A DNA stretch of 16,332 nt, from the NCBI GenBank assembly GCA_029077775.1, contig JAQNCU010000021.1, positions 1 through 16,332 on the forward strand, written 5' to 3'. A program made the translations under genes and the position numbers. This document shows, piece after piece, positions 1 through 6,345 of this stretch. This DNA is from Acidocella sp. Its GTDB lineage: Bacteria > Pseudomonadota > Alphaproteobacteria > Acetobacterales > Acetobacteraceae. Below the pieces are notes generated by a model, which did not search any database, was not told where the DNA came from, and worked only from the letters and a program-made list of their open reading frames with translations. Numbering within the stretch: position 1 is the stretch's first letter; the number at the start of each line of letters is the position of its first letter.

Positions 1-486
1 GCCGACAATATACAGATATCCGTCATCGTCGATGTATCCCTCATCTCCCGTCAGCAACCAACCGTCGCGAAAGGCAGCGGCATTGGCTTCCGGTTTGCGG
101 TCCAGCCACGCCCCCAGGGTGACATTCAACCCCATGCCCTCAGCCAGCGCCGGGATGGTGCCGAGATCGCCCTCCACCGTGTAAGTCCGGATGTTATGCG
201 TATGCTGGGCGACCAGTGCGAGGTCGGACCTGATCTGCGCCGTGGTCGGGTAAACGCCGGTCTGCGGGCTTTCCCCCTTATGGAACGGCGAGAAGGCATA
301 CCCGCCGATCTCGCCGTGATAAGCCGGGATGTTTGTCACGGGCCGGTTGGCCCCCGCCCACACGCCAAAAGCGACGACCCCCACGCCCAGGGCAGCAGCC
401 CAGGAGCTGGCGCTGGTCCATCCATTGCGTCCTTTCCGCTTGGAAGTCAGGGCTGTCTGCGGGCGAATTTGCGACTGAAACGTCAT
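1..486 (-). CDS. GH17-type glucan hydrolase N-terminus, partial, joined to an AMP-binding synthetase fragment
   Basis: The reading frame is open from an ATG at 486 to the left edge. Residues 1-22 are basic and about 23-46 form one membrane segment, so the protein is probably an inner-membrane protein facing the periplasm. From about residue 60 the sequence reads like bacterial glycoside hydrolase family 17: YAFSPFHKGESP, then IRSDL, then NIRTYTVEG, then IPALAEGMGLNVTLGAWLD. These enzymes act on beta-1,3-glucans. After LDRKPEAN (about 90-70) the frame continues as AAFRDGWLLTGDEGYIDDDG and LYIVG. That is the conserved A8-region motif of AMP-forming acyl-CoA synthetases and is not GH17. The second part uses GGA glycine codons, rare elsewhere here. 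The frame is also open upstream of 486. A GTG at 507 preceded by GGGGAT is another possible start. The GH17 call is firm; the joined C-terminus is suspect. Confidence 0.7.
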   Translation of the reverse strand, partial: MTFQSQIRPQTALTSKRKGRNGWTSASSWAAALGVGVVAFGVWAGANRPVTNIPAYHGEIGGYAFSPFHKGESPQTGVYPTTAQIRSDLALVAQHTHNIRTYTVEGDLGTIPALAEGMGLNVTLGAWLDRKPEANAAAFRDGWLLTGDEGYIDDDGYLYIVG

Positions 487-694
487 GGCGTTGGTCCGGG
501 TCCACACGGGATCATCCCCGCATATGACGGTTCTTGACAGGCCAGTGCGGCGGTGGCTGGGCGCGATTGTGTCGCGATTAAGGCGGAGCGCATATTTCTT
601 CGGTAAACAACGCCTGAAACAGCAAATATGGGCCTGACAGGCTTGGTCCGGCGCATAACCCTCCCCTCGGCGCGAAAACGAGCTAAACAGGCTT
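487..694. other. Divergent intergenic region between GH17 gene and CBS-domain gene
   Basis: This 208-bp stretch separates two divergently transcribed genes. I see no RNA gene and no convincing promoter. A TTGACA at 533-538 on the plus strand has no good -10 box at normal spacing. A short direct repeat of CGCGATT (about 560-577) is present but too short to interpret. Confidence 0.4.
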
Positions 695-2002
695 ATGCCC
701 CTTGCCATCGAACTGCTCATCCTGGCCGTGCTCATTTTATTGAACGGGGTTTTTTCACTGAGCGAGCTGGCATTGGTCTCGGCCCGGCGGGCGATGCTCA
801 CGCTGATGGAGCGGCGCGGTCTGCGCGGGGCGGCGCGGGCTCGGCACCTGGCCGATAACCCGCAAAGTTTTCTGCCCGCTTCGCAATTCGGGATCACCCT
901 GATCGGTATTTTCTCCGGCGTGTTCGGGGGGGCCCAATTGGGGCAAAAACTCGTGGGCCCGATCAGCCATATCAGGTTTCTCAGCGCCTACGCGGCCCCG
1001 CTCTCGCTGGGGATCACGGTGCTCGGCATCACATTTTTAACCCTGGTTTTCGGCGAGCTGGTGCCAAAGCAACTGGCACTTCGCCAGCCTGAGCGGGTGG
1101 CCACCATCATCGCGCGGCCATTGGGTATTTTCGCCATCATCGCCACCCCGGTGGTCTGGCTTCTCGGCCGGTCCACATCGCTGGTTTTGAGTGCCTTCGG
1201 CCCCGCCGGGGAGGATCGGCGGGCAGTGAGCGAGGAGGAGTTGAAAGCCATGCTGACCGAAGGCGCTGAAACCGGCGTGTTGGAGACCGAAGAGCGCGAC
1301 ATAATCGAGCGCGTGCTGCGCCTGGCCGACAAGCCCGTGCGCGCGATCATGACACCGCGCACCGAGATTTCATGGATCGACCGCACCGCCCCGCGCGCCG
1401 CGATCATCGCCACATTGCGCGCCGCCCCGCATTCGCGTTTCGTGGTCTGCGACGGTGCCATCGATAATGTCGTGGGCATTGTGCAGGCCAAGGATATTCT
1501 CGACCGCGTGCTGGACGGCAAGGATATTTCGCTCGCCGCCGCCTTGCGCCAGCCAATGGCGATCCCGGATTCGGTCTCGGCGCTGGAGGCGCTGGAGCGT
1601 CTGCGTGGCGATACACTCGGGCTCGCCATCGTGCTCGATGAATATGGCAGCTTCGAGGGCATGGTCACCGCCGCCGATGTGCTGGAGGCGATCGTCGGCG
1701 ATGCCGAGGACACCGCGCCAAAGGAAGGCGCATCACCACAGCATATGGAGCCGTTCGAGCTTGATGGCCTGACCCCGGTCGATGAGATAAAGGCAAGGCT
1801 GCATCTGCCATCTCTGCCCAATGAGGGCAGCTATCACACGCTGGGCGGGCTGATCCTCGCATTGCTGCAACGCCCCCCACGCCAGGGCGATGCCATCATC
1901 TTCGGCGGCTGGAAATTCGATGTCCTGCTCATGGATGGCCGCCGCGTGGAACGGGTGCGCGTGGCCAGAGATACGACTTATACTAATCTGCGAAGACAGT
2001 GA
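695..2002 (+). CDS. HlyC/CorC-family membrane protein (CNNM/DUF21 + CBS pair + CorC_HlyC)
   Basis: The 435-aa protein has the full layout of the TlyC/CorC family. Residues 1 to about 180 are a DUF21/CNNM membrane domain with an N-terminal helix (LLILAVLILLNGVFSLSELA) and further helices including TVLGITFLTLVFGELVPKQ. Two CBS domains follow at about 205-335 (RAIMTPRTEISWID, then VLDEYGSFEGMVTAADVLE). A C-terminal CorC_HlyC domain lies at about 345-428 (HTLGGLILALL). Relatives are linked to Mg2+/Co2+ efflux or resistance; the name hemolysin is historical. The ATG start gives an intact N-terminal helix, though the Shine-Dalgarno is weak. The last five codons (NLRRQ) and the TGA stop lie in a dispersed repeat whose other copy is intergenic at 13864-14054, so the original C-terminus has probably been replaced. 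Family is certain; substrate is unknown. Confidence 0.9.
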   Translation: MPLAIELLILAVLILLNGVFSLSELALVSARRAMLTLMERRGLRGAARARHLADNPQSFLPASQFGITLIGIFSGVFGGAQLGQKLVGPISHIRFLSAYAAPLSLGITVLGITFLTLVFGELVPKQLALRQPERVATIIARPLGIFAIIATPVVWLLGRSTSLVLSAFGPAGEDRRAVSEEELKAMLTEGAETGVLETEERDIIERVLRLADKPVRAIMTPRTEISWIDRTAPRAAIIATLRAAPHSRFVVCDGAIDNVVGIVQAKDILDRVLDGKDISLAAALRQPMAIPDSVSALEALERLRGDTLGLAIVLDEYGSFEGMVTAADVLEAIVGDAEDTAPKEGASPQHMEPFELDGLTPVDEIKARLHLPSLPNEGSYHTLGGLILALLQRPPRQGDAIIFGGWKFDVLLMDGRRVERVRVARDTTYTNLRRQ

Positions 2003-2176
2003 CACATCCAAGTAAGCAGCCGCTTTTTTGAAAAAAAGCGGCGCAAAAAACTTTTGTTATGCCGGTGCCGGGCTTCTGGAACTCCAATGGCCCAGATTAA
2101 TAATATTTTTTTGCTTCTTTTTGTTCACAAAAAGAAGCGCTTGCTGCCCGCCGAGAGTCATTCTTTAGGCCAGCTG
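1985..2176 (+). repeat. Dispersed ~191-bp hairpin repeat, copy 1
   Basis: This 192-bp sequence matches 13864-14054 in direct orientation, with five substitutions (all transitions) and one A indel. A weaker match extends left to about 1978. It holds two strong AT-rich hairpins. One is at 2019-2042, an 11-bp stem GCCGCTTTTTT with a GA loop. The other is at 2113-2138, an 11-bp stem GCTTCTTTTTG with loop TTCA. GCAAAAAA at 2043-2050 could also pair with TTTTTTGC at 2107-2114 and close a larger fold. No transposase and no coding frame is conserved. Neither hairpin is followed by a U-tract, so they are not classic terminators. The left end overlaps the final codons and stop of the CBS-domain gene. 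Confidence 0.9.
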
Positions 2177-2188
2177 GTATTAGATATA

Positions 2189-2238
2189 GGTCGCGGGACG
2201 CGAGGGGAACATTGGTCGCGGGACGCGACGGGAATTGA
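2189..2238. repeat. 25-bp tandem duplication with internal hairpin
   Basis: Two adjacent 25-bp units (2189-2213 and 2214-2238) share the 15-bp prefix GGTCGCGGGACGCGA and then GGGAA. In the second unit GTCGCGGGACGCGAC is a perfect 6-bp stem with a GGA loop. In the first unit the stem loses one pair. The second unit runs into GGAATTGAAAC, which resembles the 3' end of some CRISPR repeats. No spacer-repeat periodity follows. Confidence 0.7.
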
Positions 2239-2306
2239 AACCAAAAAGCAGCAAAAAACATTGTTTTTCTGGGCCACGGGGGTGAAACAATCCGGCTCCC
2301 GATTAT

Positions 2307-2340
2307 AAAAAAAACTTTGCGGCGCCTTTTCAAAAACGCC
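2307..2340 (-). terminator. Probable rho-independent terminator of the FAD oxidoreductase gene
   Basis: On the minus strand, 12 bases after the stop codon, GGCGTTTTTGAAAAGGCGCC can fold on itself. It is followed by GCAAAG and eight T residues. The pairing is imperfect (two bulged G), so strength is uncertain. Its layout resembles the first hairpin of the dispersed repeat in inverse orientation. Confidence 0.55.
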
Positions 2341-2352
2341 ACTTGCTCTTGG

Positions 2353-3285
2353 TTACCCCACCCATTTTTCATCCAGATACCGCTTCACGCGCATCGGCAG
2401 AACGCCGTGCCAGGTTGACCCGTGATACCAGGCCAAGGCGCGCTCGGAATCCAGGCTCATAATGGCGAGGCAGGCGCTGGGCGGGACAAAGGGCTTCAAA
2501 CTATGACCACGCAATAATCGCATGATATTCGCCGCCAGCACCCTGCCCTGGCGCACCGCGATGGCGCCCGAACGCGGCAAAGGCGGCGACATTCGGGCGT
2601 AATCTCCGGTGCCGAAAACATGGCTCTCGCCTGCGATCAACAGATTTGGTGCGGATAGAATTTCCGGTGCGGGTGTGTAGGCGTGGATGACATCATCCAA
2701 CCCGGCGGGCAAAGCGGGGCCACGCCCGATGCCAGCGCGTTCCAGCGCCTGGGCGGCGATGGTGCGGGCGCGTGGCGGTGCCCCTGGCAGCAATTCCCCC
2801 CCCGCGACAAAAATCCGCGCCGCACCGCCGAGCCTGATGCGCAACGCCAGCGCCAGTTCAACGCCCGAGGCCCCAGCACCCAGAATGCCGATGCGCGGCG
2901 CGTTCTGGGCCTGCCACACCGCCATGCGCGCGAGAAATGCCAAAATCGGCTTTACCCCGCCTTGGGCTGCCACGCCGCCGAGCGCCAAGGACAAAATATC
3001 GAACGCGAGCGGCCTTGTGGTTTCCAGGAATAGCTGCCCGGCTGAAAACCTGCTGACCGGCGCGTTGTAGAATTCAGCACCACAGGCCGTGGTGAGCTTT
3101 AAAAGATCGATGCGCGCAGCCTCTGGCGCCACATCGCCACGCACCAGGGCCGGTAGCGCGCCGGTGTACCAGGCATAGGGCCCGTCATTCACCAAGGTAA
3201 TTTCGGCGGCGATGTCATGGCGCGCGAGGATGCGCAACGCCACGATGTTGGCATGCCCTGCCCCGGCGAGCACCACACGCCTCAT
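2353..3285 (-). CDS. FAD/NAD(P)-dependent oxidoreductase (NDH-2-like, SelD-associated type)
   Basis: From the ATG at 3285 the product is 310 aa. It opens with an FAD-binding motif (RRVVLAGAGHANIVALR). The form GxGHxN/H is typical of the pyridine-nucleotide-disulfide oxidoreductases that are elsewhere fused to the N-terminus of selenophosphate synthase. A second dinucleotide motif, GILGAGASGVELALALR, lies near residue 145. The C-terminal FAD motif is VFGTGDYARM, followed by RSGAIAVRQG. These are one-domain-pair flavoproteins related to type II NADH dehydrogenases. This one is short for the group (usually about 360-400 aa), with trimmed loops but all three motifs kept. No redox CxxC is visible. 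The frame stays open upstream into the amidase gene, but the glycine motif fixes the ATG at 3285, 16 bases after the amidase stop, suggesting an operon. The electron acceptor is unknown. Confidence 0.75.
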   Translation of the reverse strand: MRRVVLAGAGHANIVALRILARHDIAAEITLVNDGPYAWYTGALPALVRGDVAPEAARIDLLKLTTACGAEFYNAPVSRFSAGQLFLETTRPLAFDILSLALGGVAAQGGVKPILAFLARMAVWQAQNAPRIGILGAGASGVELALALRIRLGGAARIFVAGGELLPGAPPRARTIAAQALERAGIGRGPALPAGLDDVIHAYTPAPEILSAPNLLIAGESHVFGTGDYARMSPPLPRSGAIAVRQGRVLAANIMRLLRGHSLKPFVPPSACLAIMSLDSERALAWYHGSTWHGVLPMRVKRYLDEKWVG

Positions 3286-3301
3286 GGTGGCAAAATATCG
3301 C

Positions 3302-4642
3302 TCAAATATGGCGCTCCAGCGCGCGCGCGACCCGCAGGACCATGTCATCGCGGTACAAGGGTGCGGCGATCTGCACGGCAACGGGCAGCCCTGCTTCGTT
3401 CACGCCCATCGGCAATGACAAAGCGGGCTGGCGCGTCAGGTTGAACAAAAACGTCCAGGGTGCCCAGTCACGCCACAGGGACAGCACGGGATCAGACACC
3501 TTGGATGCGGCTAAGGGGGCGGTTTCCGGCACGCACGGGCAGATCAACGCGTCATAATCGAGCATCGCCATGGCGTGCGCAGCTTGTACCCGCGATGCCT
3601 CCGCCGCCAGCATATCGTTGGCGCTGACATCGGCGAATCGCGCGGCCATGTCCTGCAATCCCTCATCGAGCATGGCGCGGGAGGCGGGCGCGATGGTGCC
3701 AACCAGCCGCGCCAGTGCCGCACCCCAGATTTTGCTGAACACATCCGAACTATCTGGCAGGGCAACCGCCAGGTCGAACATAATCGCTCCCTGGGCCGCC
3801 AGCACCGCGCGCGCATTGGCACGGGCCATCCGGCTATCAGCACCCACCGGTGCCGCAAAACCCGGATGGCCCAAAACGCCAATGCGCAGCCCCGCCACGC
3901 CATCCTCGATCCCGGCCAGAAAATCATGCGACTTGTCTGGCAGTGAATATGGATCGCGCGGATTGAACCCGGCGATGGCGGATAAGAGCAAGGCCGTATC
4001 GCGCACTGTCCGCGCCATCGGCCCCGCCACCGCAACATGCCCGAACGCGCCAAGCGGCCATTGCGGCACCCGCCCGAAGCTGGGCTTCAACCCCACAACG
4101 CCGGACCACGCGGCGGGAATGCGGATGGAGCCCCCGGCATCGGTGCCGATATGCAGCGGCCCGAAAAATGCCGCCGCCGCTGCCGCCGCCCCGGCGGACG
4201 AGCCACCCGGCGTGTGCGCGATGTTCCAGGGGTTGCGCGTGATGCCGTTCAAGGGCGAATCACCTGGGCTTTTCCAGCCGAATTCCGTGGTCGTGGTTTT
4301 GCCGATGATCACCGCCCCGGCGGCACGCAATACGGAGACCAGCGGCGCGTCCTCGGGCACAGGAACGGCGCTCGTCGTTTTGCTGCCACGCCGGGTCGGC
4401 AGGCCCGCCACATCGATCAAATCCTTCACCGTCACGGGCACGCCGTCCAGCAAACCTGTTGGTGCGCCCGCCGCCCAGCGTGCCGTGCTGTCCTGCGCGG
4501 CGCGCAGCGCCAGCGGGTTCATCACCGCGAACGCGTTGATCTCAGGGTTGCGCCGCGCGATCCGCTCGGTCACCGCCTGCAACACCTGCAATGGCGTGAG
4601 GGCTCGCGCCGCATAGGCCGCGAGCAGATCCTCGGCATCCAT
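3302..4642 (-). CDS. Amidase-signature family hydrolase
   Basis: From the ATG at 4642 the product is 446 aa, normal for this family. The Ser-cisSer-Lys triad is visible. The lysine is in VPVTVKDLIDV (about residue 73), the cis-serine in HTPGGSSAG (148/149), and the nucleophilic serine in IGTDAGGSIRIPA (172). Such enzymes hydrolyse amides to acids and ammonia in the cytoplasm. Family members include indoleacetamide hydrolase and many catabolic amidases; the sequence alone does not give the substrate. Upstream in-frame starts exist (TTG 4666, ATG 4687, GTG 4708). I prefer 4642 because AGGTGA lies 10 bases before it and the frame begins there like other family members. It probably forms an operon with the downstream flavoprotein. 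A lysine monooxygenase-like gene 1.7 kb away makes 5-aminovaleramide a candidate substrate, which is inference. Confidence 0.85.
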   Translation of the reverse strand: MDAEDLLAAYAARALTPLQVLQAVTERIARRNPEINAFAVMNPLALRAAQDSTARWAAGAPTGLLDGVPVTVKDLIDVAGLPTRRGSKTTSAVPVPEDAPLVSVLRAAGAVIIGKTTTTEFGWKSPGDSPLNGITRNPWNIAHTPGGSSAGAAAAAAAFFGPLHIGTDAGGSIRIPAAWSGVVGLKPSFGRVPQWPLGAFGHVAVAGPMARTVRDTALLLSAIAGFNPRDPYSLPDKSHDFLAGIEDGVAGLRIGVLGHPGFAAPVGADSRMARANARAVLAAQGAIMFDLAVALPDSSDVFSKIWGAALARLVGTIAPASRAMLDEGLQDMAARFADVSANDMLAAEASRVQAAHAMAMLDYDALICPCVPETAPLAASKVSDPVLSLWRDWAPWTFLFNLTRQPALSLPMGVNEAGLPVAVQIAAPLYRDDMVLRVARALERHI

Positions 4643-4741
4643 CAGCGCGGGATCACCTATGTCCAAACCAGCACCACGACAAACCATCCCCCCTGTCCAT
4701 ACCCCCACAAGCCGGTGTATGCATCCAACCGCGACCCCGTT

Positions 4742-4754
4742 ATGGTATACAAAT
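4742..4754. promoter_or_regulatory. Possible GntR-type operator between divergent genes
   Basis: ATGGTATACAAAT sits in the 141-bp gap between the amidase and rhodanese genes. It has the palindromic core GTATAC with a TG/CA-like flank, as in many sites bound by FCD-type GntR regulators. A single copy is weak evidence, and no regulator gene is beside it. Confidence 0.25.
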
Positions 4755-4783
4755 TCACGCGCAGATATTGTCCGGGAGGCAGT

Positions 4784-5194
4784 ATGATCGAAGATTTAGC
4801 ACCGCGACAGGTGTGGGAAGCCCTGATGAGCAACCCGGAATCGGCATTATGCGATGTGCGCACCAATGTTGAATGGAGCTTCGTCGGCATCCCGGATTTG
4901 ACGCAGACGGGCAAGCAGCCCGTGCTGATCCAGTGGCAGGTCTTCCCCACCATGCAGCCCAACCCAAAATTCATCGAGGCGTTGGCTCAGGCGCATATTC
5001 AGCCCACCGACCATATCTATTTCATCTGCCGGTCGGGTGCGCGCAGCATGGCCGCCGCCCAGGCCGCGAAGGAAGCCGGGTATAAATTCGTCCATAACGT
5101 GAAGGATGGTTTTGAAGGGCCGCCGGATGCGCGCAACCACCGGGGGCTGGTGGCGGGGTGGAAAGCTGAGGGCCTGCCCTGGAAACAGGGATAA
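4784..5194 (+). CDS. Rhodanese-like single-domain protein
   Basis: The 136-aa protein is a single rhodanese domain. It has the conserved ALCDVRTNVEW (about residues 21-31) and the active-site loop FICRSGARS, with Cys82 as the persulfide-carrying residue. It ends with a family-typical segment (NVKDGFEGPPDARNHRG). Enzymes of this kind move sulfane sulfur or cyanide in the cytoplasm; no signal peptide is visible. A strong Shine-Dalgarno (GGGAGG at 4774-4779) fixes the ATG at 4784, although the frame is open much further upstream as antisense of the amidase gene. It is divergent from the amidase and converges with the RNA methyltransferase gene, leaving only 17 bases between them. The specific sulfur acceptor is not evident. 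Confidence 0.9.
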   Translation: MIEDLAPRQVWEALMSNPESALCDVRTNVEWSFVGIPDLTQTGKQPVLIQWQVFPTMQPNPKFIEALAQAHIQPTDHIYFICRSGARSMAAAQAAKEAGYKFVHNVKDGFEGPPDARNHRGLVAGWKAEGLPWKQG

Positions 5195-5211
5195 CCACGC
5201 CACGCGCGCCT

Positions 5212-6327
5212 TTATTTTTTTGGGCTGTCGAACACCGTGACACTCTCGACCATGCTGGCATAGGCAAACTGGTCGATCGCCACCGCCGTTAAAACGCGAT
5301 ATCCGGCACGGCACAGCCATGCGGCATCCGCCGCCAGCGCATCCGGGTTACAACTGACATAAATGATGCGTTTAACCCGTGCGGTGACGATAAAGCGCAT
5401 CTGCGCCGCCGCCCCGGCAAAGGGTGGGTCCAGCACCAAAGCGGCCGCGTTTGCCATATCGGCGGGCTGTAATGGCCGGCGTGCGAGGTCGCGGCGCGTA
5501 ACCCGCATTCGCCCGGCCAGATTATTCACCCGGATGGCCTTATCATGCGCGGCCACCGCCTGGGCATCGCCCTCATAGGCTTCCACCCGGGCGTGCTGGC
5601 TGAGCGGGAATGACAACGTCCCCGCCCCCGCGAATAACTCCACAATCCGGGATTTCGCCGTAAGTTTTGGCAGCCCGGCCAGTACCGCCGCCACAATCGC
5701 GGCCTCGCCTTCGGCGCTCGCCTGCAAAAAACCGCCCGGCGGTACTTCCACCGGGACACCGGCAAAGCGGATCACGGGGGCGGCCAAAATCACCGCTGGC
5801 TCGGCCAGATCATCACCCACCGCGATGCTGACCCGCAACGCCCCGATGGCACGCGCGAAGGCGATGATCTTGGTTTTGTCGGGCCCGGTGAACGGGGCAT
5901 CCATCGCCAACAGAATATCCGGCCCGGCATCCAGCCAATTGATCATCACCGCGCCCTGACGCCGCAACGCCTCCAGATGGCGCAGCAACAACCGGATCGG
6001 GCCGAGCAGCGCAAAAATCTGCGGCAGCAGCACCCGGCATTCCTGCATATCGACAATTTCAGGCCCGCCAGCGCCATGCCCACCGGCACGATGCAGGCCA
6101 AGGACAATCACCCCCGCCTGCCTGACCACGCCCAGATCAACCCGCCTGCGTGTGCCCGCATCAATCGCCACCAGCGGCACAGGCCCGGCATCGGAATATC
6201 CCGCTTTCGCCAAAGCGGCGCCGACCAGGCTGGATTTGTCGATGGCGTTCCGGTCATCCACCGCGCAGCCGCCGCAAACACCGAAATGGGAGCAATGGGT
6301 CAAGGCTGGTTCATATAAAATGCCCAA
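5212..6327 (-). CDS. TrmA/RlmD-family class I SAM-dependent RNA m5U methyltransferase
   Basis: The 371-aa protein starts with a [4Fe-4S] motif, CSHFGVCGGC (Cys12, 18, 21), with the likely fourth ligand Cys97 in MQECRVL. The SAM-binding motif is IVELFAGAGTLSFPL. Next come LVLDPPFAGAA and the catalytic-cysteine motif YVSCNPDAL (Cys326). A glutamate in SMVESV (Glu361) is the likely general base. The family methylates uridine C5 in 23S rRNA or tRNA. There is no N-terminal TRAM domain; the Fe-S motif starts about 11 residues in. The usual DPPR motif reads DPPF, and the histidine often found before the C-terminal glutamate is missing. The start is a TTG (6327), the first possible start after an in-frame TGA, and lies 18 bases after the upstream gene's stop, so co-transcription is likely. 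The exact target base cannot be assigned. Confidence 0.8.
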   Translation of the reverse strand: MGILYEPALTHCSHFGVCGGCAVDDRNAIDKSSLVGAALAKAGYSDAGPVPLVAIDAGTRRRVDLGVVRQAGVIVLGLHRAGGHGAGGPEIVDMQECRVLLPQIFALLGPIRLLLRHLEALRRQGAVMINWLDAGPDILLAMDAPFTGPDKTKIIAFARAIGALRVSIAVGDDLAEPAVILAAPVIRFAGVPVEVPPGGFLQASAEGEAAIVAAVLAGLPKLTAKSRIVELFAGAGTLSFPLSQHARVEAYEGDAQAVAAHDKAIRVNNLAGRMRVTRRDLARRPLQPADMANAAALVLDPPFAGAAAQMRFIVTARVKRIIYVSCNPDALAADAAWLCRAGYRVLTAVAIDQFAYASMVESVTVFDSPKK

Positions 6328-6345
6328 GCAGGCGCTCGGCCCCCG

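Larger units (their letters stand above)
2177..2352. other. Remainder of the convergent intergenic region
   Basis: This non-coding stretch follows repeat copy 1. It holds a 25-bp tandem duplication (2189-2238) and a T-tract hairpin serving the minus-strand oxidoreductase gene (2307-2340). It also has AAAAAGCAGCAAAAAA at 2243-2258, which recurs at 8014-8029. The small frames here show no protein-like features, and I see no RNA gene. Confidence 0.5.

Noticed and set aside
988..1821. 277-codon minus-strand frame inside the CBS-domain gene
   Set aside because: It is Ser/Arg-rich shadow of a conserved coding sequence on the other strand.
2113..2138. GCTTCTTTTTG hairpin of the repeat as a rho-independent terminator
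   Set aside because: The stem is strong, but no U-tract follows on either strand; T or A runs lie on the wrong side.
2189..2290. CRISPR array
   Set aside because: There are only two adjacent units without spacers, only one has the ATTGAAAC-like end, and no cas gene is present.
2054..2308. Small open frames across the repeat and intergenic region (84 and 91 codons)
   Set aside because: They run through hairpins and A-tracts, have no Shine-Dalgarno, and the equivalent frame is not kept in repeat copy 2.
3570..4616. Long plus-strand open frame (348 codons) opposite the amidase gene
   Set aside because: It is antisense to a well-conserved amidase, has low-complexity Ala/Ser/Pro composition and no recognisable domain. 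It is a by-product of high GC.
4037..4783. Upstream extension of the rhodanese frame
   Set aside because: The extra ~249 residues are antisense to the amidase gene and Arg-rich. A strong Shine-Dalgarno and the domain boundary place the start at 4784.
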